Positions 51,756 to 60,267 of a stretch of 64,000 bases of DNA are shown here, in pieces (the stretch's first letter is position 1; each line of letters starts with the position of its first letter). A model generated the notes under the pieces. The model saw nothing but the letters and a program-made list of their open reading frames with translations, was not told where the DNA came from and did no database searches. The position numbers and the translations under genes are program-made. The stretch comes from Terrirubrum flagellatum (GTDB taxonomy: Bacteria; Pseudomonadota; Alphaproteobacteria; Rhizobiales; Beijerinckiaceae), in assembly GCF_022059845.1 (NCBI RefSeq), contig NZ_CP091854.1:1-64000 (forward strand), read 5' to 3'.

Positions 51756-53362
51756 GCGGGATGATCGTCGCGCCGCAGCCGGAAGCTGTTGAAGCCGGCG
51801 CATTGGTGCTGAAGCGCGGCGGCAACGCCGTCGATGCGGCGCTCGCCTGCGCCTTCATGCAGGGCGTCGTCGATCCGCAGATGGCCGGCGTCGGCGGCTT
51901 CGGCTCGATGCATGTCTATATGGCCGGCGGCGCGCATGAGATTCTCGAATTCTATGCGCGCGCGTCGCTCAAGGCGACGCCCGATATGTGGACCGAGAAG
52001 CTGGTCGGCCAGTCGCGCGACGGCTTCGCTTTTCTCCTTAAGGATCATGCAAGCGAGATCGGCTATCTCGCCGCCTGCACGCCGGGCAGCGTCAAGGGCT
52101 ACGCGACCGCGCTCGAATGCTACGGCACGTTCGACTGGGCCGATCTCATCAAGCCCGCGATCGCCATGGCGAAGCGCGGCGTGATGGTGAGGCCGCACAT
52201 GCACTGGTTCTGGACGCAGGACCAGAGTGCGAGCGGCCAGGTCAACACGATCGACAAATTGCGTTTCAGCAAGACGGGACGCGACATCTATTTTCGCGCT
52301 GACGGCGCGCCGAAAAAACCGGGCGACATGCTCGTCAACCTTGACATGGCGCGCACGCTGGAGCGGCTCGCAGCCGGCGGCCCCGATATTTTCTATCGCG
52401 GCGAGATCGCCGAAGAGATCGCAGCCGACATGGCCGCCAATGGCGGTCTCATCGGCAAGGATGATCTCGCGAAATATGAATTGTCCGTGGCGAAGCCCTT
52501 GTGGGGCGAATATCGCGGCCTCAAGATCGCAACGAGCCCGCCGCCGGGCAGCGGCCTCTCGATGCTGCAGATCCTGCACATGCTCGATCATTTCGATGTC
52601 GGCGCGATGGAGCATGGCAGCGCCGCCCATGTGATGCTGCTCGCCGAAGCGATGAAGCGGATGACGATCGACAAGGATCGCCATCTCGGCGATCCCGCTT
52701 ATGTCGATGTGCCGGTCGCAAAGCTTCTGTCGCGCGATTATTGCGGCGCGCTGGCCGAAGAGATCAAGCGCGGCGAGCGCGCCGAGGTGACGCGCCTCGG
52801 CGACAGAAGTTCGCGCGACACGACCCATGTCTCCGTCATCGATCGTCATGGCAATGCGGTGGCGCTGACGCACACGCTTGGCAGTCCCTCCGGCGCGATC
52901 ACCGATGGTCTTGGCTTCATGTATAACGGCACCATGAGCCGCTTCGATCCGCGGCCGGGCCGCGCATCGTCGATTGCGCCGGGCAAGAGGCGTTCGAGTT
53001 CGGCCGCGCCGACGATCGTCTTCAAGAACGATCGCCCGTCGATCGTGATGGGCGCGCCGGGCGGCAGCTATATCGCGCCATCGATGGCGCAGGGCCTGAT
53101 GAATGTGATCGATTTCGGCATGAGCATGTCGGATGCGGTCGCCGCGCCGCGCATCGTCGCGGTGTCGAACGTGATCGACGTCTCCAATCGTGTTCCCCAT
53201 TACGTCACCGACGAGGTCGAGGCTAAGGGCTACAAGGTCAAGCGCACGCCGCAGAGCTACGCCTTCGCCGCGCTGCACGGCGTGCGCGTCGTGGGCGACA
53301 AGCTCGAAGGCGGCGCCGATCCCCAGCGCGACGGCATGGCGCTGATGGTGAAGACGCCATGA
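51752..53362 (+). CDS. Gamma-glutamyltransferase-family Ntn hydrolase, second copy, non-classical donor site
   Basis: 536 residues. Nucleophile Thr357 in RDTTHVSVID; GAPGGSYI and RSSSAAPTI supply the usual oxyanion and serine positions. No signal peptide. The REXAP motif reads FYARAS (about 67-72), so the Arg that binds the donor carboxylate is missing, and the MDDF region reads TMSRF. It differs from the copy at 17410-19083 in sequence, so the two are not a recent duplication. Transfer or hydrolysis of a non-glutamyl amide is the better guess. Confidence 0.86.
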   Translation: MSGMIVAPQPEAVEAGALVLKRGGNAVDAALACAFMQGVVDPQMAGVGGFGSMHVYMAGGAHEILEFYARASLKATPDMWTEKLVGQSRDGFAFLLKDHASEIGYLAACTPGSVKGYATALECYGTFDWADLIKPAIAMAKRGVMVRPHMHWFWTQDQSASGQVNTIDKLRFSKTGRDIYFRADGAPKKPGDMLVNLDMARTLERLAAGGPDIFYRGEIAEEIAADMAANGGLIGKDDLAKYELSVAKPLWGEYRGLKIATSPPPGSGLSMLQILHMLDHFDVGAMEHGSAAHVMLLAEAMKRMTIDKDRHLGDPAYVDVPVAKLLSRDYCGALAEEIKRGERAEVTRLGDRSSRDTTHVSVIDRHGNAVALTHTLGSPSGAITDGLGFMYNGTMSRFDPRPGRASSIAPGKRRSSSAAPTIVFKNDRPSIVMGAPGGSYIAPSMAQGLMNVIDFGMSMSDAVAAPRIVAVSNVIDVSNRVPHYVTDEVEAKGYKVKRTPQSYAFAALHGVRVVGDKLEGGADPQRDGMALMVKTP

Positions 53363-54336
53363 CAGCGTGGCTGCTCCGCCGCGTCATCCAGGCGCTGTTC
53401 GTCATGTTCGTGATGACGCTGCTGGTGTTTTTTGCGGTGAATGTCATCGGCAATCCCGCCGACATCCTGATCCCGCCGGACGCCGACCAGATCGAGCGCG
53501 CGCGCGTGATCAAGGAGCTCGGGCTCGATCTGCCTCTCTGGCAGCAATATCTGCAATTCGTGAAAGGCGCGCTGCAGGGCAATCTCGGCCAGAGCTATGT
53601 CTATAACGAACCGGCGCTGCGCGTGATCCTGCATCGACTGCCGGCGACGCTGGAGCTCGCCTTCTGCTCGGTCATCCTTGCGATCCTGATCGGCATTCCG
53701 CTCGGGCTTTACGCAGGGCTGAGGCCAGACGGAATTCTTTCGAAGATCATCATGACCGGCAGCATCCTCGGCTTCTCGCTGCCGACCTTCTGGGTCGGGC
53801 TGATGCTGATTATGGTGTTTGCGGTGCAGCTGGGCTGGCTGCCGAGCGGCGGCCGCGGCGAGACCGGCGAATTGTTCGGCGTGCAATGGTCCTTCATGAC
53901 GCGCGATGGTCTGATCCATCTCATTCTGCCCGCGCTCAACCTCTCTCTCTTCAAGGTGTCGCTGGTGCTGCGATTGACGCGCGCCGGCGTGCTCGAAGTC
54001 ATGCCGCTCGATTACGTCAAATTCGCGCGCGCGAAGGGGCTCACCGAATTGCGCGTCATCGGCGTGCATGTGCTGAAGAACATCATGATCCCCGTGGTGA
54101 CAGTGATCGGGCTCGAATTCGGGTCGGTGATCGCCTTCTCGGTGGTGACGGAAAGCATCTTCAGCTGGCCGGGCATGGGCAAACTCATCATCGACTCGAT
54201 CAATGTGCTCGATCGTCCCATCATCGTCGCCTATCTCATGATGATCGTCGTTGTCTTCGTGACGATCAATCTCATCGTCGATCTCGTCTACACCGCGCTC
54301 GATCCGCGCGTGCGCCTCGAAGCGCAGGAGGCCTGA
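53359..54336 (+). CDS. ABC transporter permease, DppB type
   Basis: 325 residues, third DppB-type permease of the window. N-terminal membrane segment, GNPADILIP, YLQFVKGALQGNLGQSY, RLPATLELAF, coupling loop PLDYVKFARAKGLTELRVIGVHVLKN, and final DLVYTALDPRVR. Overlaps the GGT-like stop by four bases. Confidence 0.93.
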   Translation: MTAWLLRRVIQALFVMFVMTLLVFFAVNVIGNPADILIPPDADQIERARVIKELGLDLPLWQQYLQFVKGALQGNLGQSYVYNEPALRVILHRLPATLELAFCSVILAILIGIPLGLYAGLRPDGILSKIIMTGSILGFSLPTFWVGLMLIMVFAVQLGWLPSGGRGETGELFGVQWSFMTRDGLIHLILPALNLSLFKVSLVLRLTRAGVLEVMPLDYVKFARAKGLTELRVIGVHVLKNIMIPVVTVIGLEFGSVIAFSVVTESIFSWPGMGKLIIDSINVLDRPIIVAYLMMIVVVFVTINLIVDLVYTALDPRVRLEAQEA

Positions 54337-54337
54337 G

Positions 54338-55264
54338 ATGGCTGTGCAAGCCGCTTCGCAGGCGCCTGTCGCGACGACACAATCCTCCGGCGAGGAGACG
54401 CCGCTCCGCCGCGCCGTCCGCGCTTATTTCCGCTCCACCACCGCGATCTTCGGTCTCGTGCTCTTCGTGACCATTATCGCGATCGCATTGCTCGCGCCCT
54501 TCATCGCGCCGCAGAACCCTTACGATCTTCTGCAGCTCGATGTGATGAACAGCCGCCTGCCGCCGGGATCGGAGGCGATGACCGGCGAGGTGTTCTGGCT
54601 CGGCACCGATGATCAGGGCCGCGACATGCTGTCGGGCATCATGTACGGATTGCGCATCTCGCTCGGCGTCGGCATCAGCTCGGCCTTCATCGCGGCGCTT
54701 GTCGGCGCGTCGCTTGGGCTGCTCGCCGCCTATGTCGGCGGCCGCGTCGAGACCGCGATCATGCGGCTCGTCGATCTCCAGTTGTCGTTTCCGTCGATCC
54801 TTGTCGCGCTGATGATCCTCGCCTTCCTCGGCAAGGGCGTGCTCAATGTCGTGCTCGCGCTGGTGATTGTGGAATGGGCGACTTATGCGCGCACGGCGCG
54901 CGGCGCGGCTCTGGTCGAACGACGCAAGGAATATATCGAGGCGGTCGAAGCGCTGGCGGTGCCGCGCTGGCGCGTTCTGTTCGTGCATCTCTTGCCGAAC
55001 TGCCTGCCGCCGCTGATCGTGATCGCGACGGTGCAGGTGGCGCGCGCCATCGCGCTTGAAGCCACCCTCTCCTTCCTTGGCCTTGGCGTTCCCGTGACGG
55101 AGCCTAGCCTCGGTCTCCTCGTCGCCAACGGCTATCAATACATGCTCTCCGGCAAGAACTGGATCAGTCTCTATCCCGGCATCGCGCTGCTCACGACGAT
55201 CGTCGCGATCAATCTCGTTGGCGACCGGCTGCGCGACGTGCTCAATCCGAGGAACCGGGGATGA
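54338..55264 (+). CDS. ABC transporter permease, DppC type
   Basis: 308 residues. Cytoplasmic N-tail of about 35 residues, first membrane segment (AIFGLVLFVTIIAIALLAPFI), LGTDDQGRDMLSGIMYGLR, coupling loop EAVEALAVPRWRVLFVHLLPNCLPP and final GDRLRDVLNPRNRG. Partner of the DppB before it; overlaps the ATPase gene by four bases. Confidence 0.93.
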   Translation: MAVQAASQAPVATTQSSGEETPLRRAVRAYFRSTTAIFGLVLFVTIIAIALLAPFIAPQNPYDLLQLDVMNSRLPPGSEAMTGEVFWLGTDDQGRDMLSGIMYGLRISLGVGISSAFIAALVGASLGLLAAYVGGRVETAIMRLVDLQLSFPSILVALMILAFLGKGVLNVVLALVIVEWATYARTARGAALVERRKEYIEAVEALAVPRWRVLFVHLLPNCLPPLIVIATVQVARAIALEATLSFLGLGVPVTEPSLGLLVANGYQYMLSGKNWISLYPGIALLTTIVAINLVGDRLRDVLNPRNRG

Positions 55265-56271
55265 GCGCGCTTCCTGCGATGACCGAGCCGCGCGCGAAAG
55301 ACGCGCCGCTCATCGAGGTTGAGGATTTGCGCACGCATTTCCTCACCGAGGCTGGCCCTCTCAAGGCGGTCGACGGCGTGTCCTTCTCGATCCGGCGCGG
55401 CAAGGTGCTCGGCCTCGTCGGCGAAAGCGGATCGGGAAAATCCGTCACCGGCTTTTCGATCATCGGGCTTGTCGAGCCGCCGGGAAATATTGTCGGCGGC
55501 CGCATCCTGTTCGAGGGGAAAGATCTCACGCGTCTCTCGCGCGAGGAGATGCGGCGCATCCGTGGCCGGCGCATCGCGATGATCTTCCAGGATCCGATGA
55601 TGACGCTGAACCCGGTGCTGCGCATCGACACGCAGATGATCGAGGCGGTGCAGGCGCATGATCCCGCATCGCGCGCCGAGGCTCGCGCCCGCGCGAGAGA
55701 TGCGCTCGGCATGGTCGGCATTCCCTCGCCTGAGGAAAGATTGAGCGCCTATCCCCATCAATTCTCCGGCGGCATGCGCCAGCGCGTCGCGATCGCGATT
55801 GCGCTGCTGCACAAGCCCGACTTCATCATCGCGGACGAGCCGACAACCGCGCTCGATGTGACGATCCAGGCGCAGATCCTGGCCGAGGTGCAGAAGCTCA
55901 CAGCGCAAAGCGACACGGCGCTGATCTGGATCACCCATGATCTCGCCGTGGTGTCGCGCCTCGCCGATGATATCGCCGTGATGTATGCCGGTCGCATCGT
56001 CGAAGCCGGCCGCGCCGGCGACGTGCTGGAAAAGCCGCGCCATCCCTACACCGCGGGACTCATCGGCTCCGTGCCAAGCCGCAACCGTCGCGGCCAGCGA
56101 CTCACGCAGATTCCGGGAATGACGCCGAGCCTGTTGAAGCTGCCGAAGGGCTGCGCCTTCCGCAATCGCTGCGCGCGCGCGGATGTCGCGTGTGAAGACG
56201 AACCGATGCTGACTGAAATTCCGGGCCGCGCCTATCGCTGCTTCCATCCGCTCGAAGGGGTCGCGATATGA
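55261..56271 (+). CDS. ABC transporter ATP-binding protein, DppD type
   Basis: 336 residues. Walker A GESGSGKS at 54-61, FQDPMMTLNP, signature FSGGMRQR near 168-175, Walker [13 protein letters not shown]. The C-terminal extension has CAFRNRCARADVAC. Overlaps both neighbours. Confidence 0.94.
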   Translation: MSALPAMTEPRAKDAPLIEVEDLRTHFLTEAGPLKAVDGVSFSIRRGKVLGLVGESGSGKSVTGFSIIGLVEPPGNIVGGRILFEGKDLTRLSREEMRRIRGRRIAMIFQDPMMTLNPVLRIDTQMIEAVQAHDPASRAEARARARDALGMVGIPSPEERLSAYPHQFSGGMRQRVAIAIALLHKPDFIIADEPTTALDVTIQAQILAEVQKLTAQSDTALIWITHDLAVVSRLADDIAVMYAGRIVEAGRAGDVLEKPRHPYTAGLIGSVPSRNRRGQRLTQIPGMTPSLLKLPKGCAFRNRCARADVACEDEPMLTEIPGRAYRCFHPLEGVAI

Positions 56272-57284
56272 GCGCCTTGGTGAAGGAGGCGCCGCTGATC
56301 GAGCTGAAAGGCGTGTCGCGCCGCTTCGGCAAGCGCGCGGATTTCGCCGCGCGTCTGGCGCAGAAGATGGGGTTGGCGAAGCCGCATCCGATCGTGCGCG
56401 CCGTCGACAATGTCGATTTGAGCGTGCGCAAGGGCGAGGTGCTTGGCCTTGTCGGCGAATCCGGCTGCGGAAAATCGACGCTCGGTCGCGTCGTCGCCGG
56501 CATCATTCCGCCGTCGGCGGGCGCGGTGATGTGGCGCGGCCGCGATCGCGCGGCTTTGTCGGCGCAGGAGCAGCGCGATGCGCGGCTCAAGGTGCAGATG
56601 GTGTTCCAGAACCCCTACGCCTCGCTCAATCCGCGCCGTTCGGTCAGCGACATCGTCAGCGAAGCGCCGCGCATTCACGGGCTGATCTCCGGCGACAAGA
56701 ATGCGTTCGTCGATCAGCAGCTCACGCGCGCCGGCCTCGATCCCGCGCTGAAGCGTCGCTATCCCCATCAATTCTCCGGCGGTCAGCGCCAGCGCATCGG
56801 CATCGCCCGCGCGCTTGCGGTCAACCCTGAGTTCATCATCTGCGATGAGGCGGTGGCCGCGCTCGACGTCTCGATCCAGGCGCAGATCATCAACCTGTTC
56901 ATGGATCTGCGCGACAATCTGAATCTCACCTATCTCTTCATCAGCCATGATCTCGGGGTCGTCGAGCATATCTCTGATCGTGTCGCCATCATGTATCTCG
57001 GCCGCATCGTCGAGCAGGCGCCGACGGAAGAAGTCTTCATGCGGCCCAATCATCCCTACACGCAGGCGCTGCTTGCGGAGGCGCCGCGCATCGAAACGAC
57101 AAAGCGCAGCTTCACGCCGATGACAGGCGAATTGCCGAGCCCGCTCGCGCCGCCGCCGGGCTGCCATTTCCATCCGCGCTGTCCGCATGCTTTTGCGCGC
57201 TGCCGCGTCGAGGCGCCGGCGCTGAAGGAAATTGCGCCTGGCCATGTCAGCGCCTGTCATCTCAACGACGGAGCGACAGCGTGA
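56268..57284 (+). CDS. ABC transporter ATP-binding protein, DppF type
   Basis: 338 residues. Walker A GESGCGKST at 63-71, FQNPYASLNP, signature FSGGQRQR, Walker B FIICDEAVAALD, with Ala where most relatives have Pro. The 30-residue insert at about 22-42 (RADFAARLAQKMGLAKPH) between the first strand and the usual VDNVDL is longer than normal. The end has CHFHPRCPHAFARC. Confidence 0.92.
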   Translation: MSALVKEAPLIELKGVSRRFGKRADFAARLAQKMGLAKPHPIVRAVDNVDLSVRKGEVLGLVGESGCGKSTLGRVVAGIIPPSAGAVMWRGRDRAALSAQEQRDARLKVQMVFQNPYASLNPRRSVSDIVSEAPRIHGLISGDKNAFVDQQLTRAGLDPALKRRYPHQFSGGQRQRIGIARALAVNPEFIICDEAVAALDVSIQAQIINLFMDLRDNLNLTYLFISHDLGVVEHISDRVAIMYLGRIVEQAPTEEVFMRPNHPYTQALLAEAPRIETTKRSFTPMTGELPSPLAPPPGCHFHPRCPHAFARCRVEAPALKEIAPGHVSACHLNDGATA

Positions 57285-59152
57285 GCGATCTCCCCTCGCA
57301 TCAGCTCATCGACGAGCACGTCGTTGTCCACAAGGATGTGTTCATCGCGATGCGCGATGGCGTCAGGCTCGCGACCGACATCTATCGACCCGCGCGCTCC
57401 GGCGCGCCGGTCAATCAGCCGGCGCCGGTCATTCTCGAACGCACGCCCTATGGAAAGACGCAGAGGTCGCGCGCCGAAATCGAGATCGGCATGTCAGGCC
57501 CGATGCTGCGCGCCGAAGTCGCCGCGCATTTCGTGCGCCACGGCTATATCGTGATCTATCAGGATTGCCGCGGTCGCCACGGCTCGGAAGGCGAGTTCGT
57601 CAAATATCTCTCCGAAGGTCCTGACGGCTTCGATGCGATGGCGTGGATTGCGAAGCAGTCCTGGTGCGACGGCCGGATCGGCACCATGGGCCTGTCCTAC
57701 GCGGCGCACACGCAGCTCGCGGCGGCGTGCCTCAATCCGCCGGGGCTCGCGACGATGATCCTCGATTCCGGCGGCTTCTCGAACGCTTTCACCTGCGGCA
57801 TCAGGCAGGGCGGCGCGTTCGAACTGAAGCAGGCGACATGGGCCTACAATCAGGCGCGCGAAGGCGCGATCGCCACGGGTGACAAGGTCGCGCAACGCGC
57901 GCTTGAAGCTGAAAACCTGCATGACTGGTTCGGCTGCATGCCCTGGTCGGAAGGGCGCTCGCCGGTGCGCGCGAGCCCGGAATATGAGGCCTATCTGCTG
58001 GAGCAGTGGCGCCACGAGAATTTCGACGAATTCTGGAAGCAGGTCGGCATCTACGCCGCCGGGTTCTACGATCAGATTCCAGATATTCCCGTCGCGCTGA
58101 TGTCGAGCTGGTACGACGCCTATGTCCGCTCGACCTTCGAGAATTACGAAGGCCTCAAGCGCTCCGGCCGCCGTCCGTTGCAGGTCATCATGGGGCCGGG
58201 CCTGCATGGCGACCGCAACAACAGCTTCGCCGGCGATGTCGATTTCGGATCGCGCGCGTCGGTTGGCGGCAATATCGCGGAGAGCTGGCTCGAATTCCGC
58301 CGCCTCTGGTTCGATCGCTGGCTGAAGGGCAAAGATGACGCGCCGGAGGCGCCGCGTCTGCGTCTCTTCCTCATGGGCGGCGGTTCGGGCCGCCGAAATG
58401 TCGAGGGCCGTCTTGATCATGGCGGCGACTGGATTTCCGCTGAGGACTGGCCGCCGCCGGAAAGCGCTGAACGCAGCTTCTACCTCGACGCGGCTGGCCG
58501 TCTTTCAGACGCGCCCTCCCCCGCGGCGTCGCAATCTCAAACCTACGATTTCGATCCCGCCAATCCCGTTCCGACGATCGGCGGCGCGCTGACCAGCGGC
58601 CAGCCGGTGTTCTCCGGCGGCGCGTTCGACCAGCGCGAGGGCGAGCGCTTCCACGGTTCGACCAAACCGGGCCTGCCGCTCAGCGCGCGCCGCGACGTGC
58701 TTTCATTCGAGAGCGAGCCGCTTGACGATGATCTCAAAATCGTGGGACCCGTCGAAGTCGAGCTGTTCGTTTCGACCGATGCGCGCGACACCGACTTCAC
58801 CGCGAAGCTGATCGACGTGCATCCGCCGGGTGACGATTATCCCGCCGGTTTCGCGATGATCATCACCGATGGAATTTTCCGCTGCAAATTCCGCAACTCG
58901 TTCGAGAAGCCGGAACCCTGCGTCGAAGGCGAGATCATGCGCATCGTGATCGAGCCTTTCGCCATCGCGAACCTGTTCAAGGCGGGCCATCGCATCCGGC
59001 TCGACATCTCCTCGAGCAATTTTCCGAAATATGACGTCAATCCGAACACGGGCGAACCAGCCGGCGCCGGCCGTTCGCGCCGCGTCGCGCGCAACACCGT
59101 CCATTTCGATCGCGAGCGTCCGTCGCGGTTGATCGTGCGAACGCTGGGGTGA
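57281..59152 (+). CDS. CocE/NonD-type serine hydrolase (S15 family)
   Basis: 623 residues: an alpha/beta domain with DGVRLATDIYRPA (about 24-36), the nucleophile in MGLSYAAHTQ (GxSYxG with Ala for the last Gly), a helical cap, and a C-terminal jelly-roll with VGPVEVELFVSTDARDTDF and HRIRLDISSSNFP. Family members cleave acyl esters and X-Pro or beta-lactam-like amides. Last gene of the IclR operon. No signal peptide, so intracellular. Confidence 0.88.
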   Translation: MSDLPSHQLIDEHVVVHKDVFIAMRDGVRLATDIYRPARSGAPVNQPAPVILERTPYGKTQRSRAEIEIGMSGPMLRAEVAAHFVRHGYIVIYQDCRGRHGSEGEFVKYLSEGPDGFDAMAWIAKQSWCDGRIGTMGLSYAAHTQLAAACLNPPGLATMILDSGGFSNAFTCGIRQGGAFELKQATWAYNQAREGAIATGDKVAQRALEAENLHDWFGCMPWSEGRSPVRASPEYEAYLLEQWRHENFDEFWKQVGIYAAGFYDQIPDIPVALMSSWYDAYVRSTFENYEGLKRSGRRPLQVIMGPGLHGDRNNSFAGDVDFGSRASVGGNIAESWLEFRRLWFDRWLKGKDDAPEAPRLRLFLMGGGSGRRNVEGRLDHGGDWISAEDWPPPESAERSFYLDAAGRLSDAPSPAASQSQTYDFDPANPVPTIGGALTSGQPVFSGGAFDQREGERFHGSTKPGLPLSARRDVLSFESEPLDDDLKIVGPVEVELFVSTDARDTDFTAKLIDVHPPGDDYPAGFAMIITDGIFRCKFRNSFEKPEPCVEGEIMRIVIEPFAIANLFKAGHRIRLDISSSNFPKYDVNPNTGEPAGAGRSRRVARNTVHFDRERPSRLIVRTLG

Positions 59153-59233
59153 TTGCGCGGGCGGGCGCGAAAGTCGAGAGAGCGCAGAGGCTGGCGTTCG
59201 CCTAAAGCATGACGCGATCAGCTTTGAATATTT

Positions 59234-59342
59234 CCGCTGTCATTCCGGGGCGCGCCGAAGGCGCGAGCCCGGAACCCAAGCAATTGCGCAGCGGCGTAAT
59301 GGGTCCCGGGCCCGCGCTGCGCGCGTCCCGGGATGACAGCGG
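59234..59342. repeat. REP-like imperfect palindrome
   Basis: The outer arms CCGCTGTCATTCCGGG (59234-59249) and CCCGGGATGACAGCGG (59327-59342) are complementary with one mismatch. Inside are two more GC-rich hairpins (around 59242-59274 and 59303-59332). The CATTCCGGG...CCCGGGATGACAG signature is common between genes of Hyphomicrobiales. It separates the CocE stop from the low-GC hypothetical gene, both reading towards it, so bidirectional termination is possible. No gene is seen in 59153-59374. Confidence 0.7.
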
Positions 59343-59374
59343 GATGATTCAATCCAAATTCATCAAGCTCCAGC

Positions 59375-60247
59375 CTATGGGTAATAAGATTGCGCTCCAG
59401 CCCGGACCAAATGCAATTCCAACGCGCGATCTGGCGTCGAAGGTTCAAGGAGAGGACTTGTGAGGGCGTTGGGGAGCTTAATTTCGCAACGATCTGGGCC
59501 ATCGTTGTAGACAAGCGTTCCTTGTAAAATCCGTAATACAATATTCGAACTGCGCCGTGATTCACGGGACCATCTATCCAGAGCGGCTACGCTGGCGGGC
59601 ATCGCAAACTCCTGAAACGCTTTGATTTCGGGAATGAGGCGCTCGGCTCGCTGTGTTGCGCGCGAGATGGAATAAGGAAGGTGTGTGACTGAAGCATCAC
59701 TCTTACTCGCCAGAGTTTGGATATTATCCATCACTTGTTGAAGTTCGATCAAAGCACTGTGCAGCATGCGACGGAAATTTGGCGGCCATGGTGAGAAAAG
59801 GAGACGCCCGGGCAGCTCGTAGCGCATATTGCCCCTTTTTGTAGGCTTCCATGGCCAAGGGCATTCCTGGCCGGTGTCGGTTGATCGAATGAGAAGCATG
59901 CCTTTTGTTTCGCGGATGACCGGCCAGAAATTTCTCGCAGGAGAGTGACGAATTGTTCCGTGAAGCTGCGCAATAGCAAGGGCAACAGGAACGGCTTCGG
60001 CCAATTTTTCAAAAGCCGCTGACACATGCTGAGCATGCTGGCCTATATATTCCTCGGCCAAGACGCGGTTTATATCTCGCAGATGGCGGCGATAGGTCCA
60101 CATATGCGCGTCACATATGTCGGCTGTTCGATCAGGCATCAATCGTTCATCGTCCGAAACACACGCAATTGATCCAATATCGAGGCGCCCAATACGCCCG
60201 ACGCCAGATAGGCTATTTTCATTTCGTAAAGGGACGTTGAAACTCAC
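59375..60247 (-). CDS. Hypothetical protein, low GC, no family recognised
   Basis: 290 residues; a later start at 60139 (residue 37, MPDRTADIC) leaves more room for a promoter. Helix-rich, with DAHMWTYRRHLRDINRVLAEEY and IELQQVMDNIQTLASKS segments, no membrane segment, no known motif. It is clearly lower in GC than its neighbours (AAA, ATT, TTA codons are common), suggesting recent transfer. Divergent from the CoA-transferase gene by only 20 bases if the longest form is used. Confidence 0.5.
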   Translation of the reverse strand: MSFNVPLRNENSLSGVGRIGRLDIGSIACVSDDERLMPDRTADICDAHMWTYRRHLRDINRVLAEEYIGQHAQHVSAAFEKLAEAVPVALAIAQLHGTIRHSPARNFWPVIRETKGMLLIRSTDTGQECPWPWKPTKRGNMRYELPGRLLFSPWPPNFRRMLHSALIELQQVMDNIQTLASKSDASVTHLPYSISRATQRAERLIPEIKAFQEFAMPASVAALDRWSRESRRSSNIVLRILQGTLVYNDGPDRCEIKLPNALTSPLLEPSTPDRALELHLVRAGAQSYYP

Positions 60248-60267
60248 CGAGTCAGGAGCGCTTCACG

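Noticed and set aside
51554-53278. A 574-codon open frame on the minus strand
   Set aside because: Fully antisense to the second GGT homologue; no recognisable domain.
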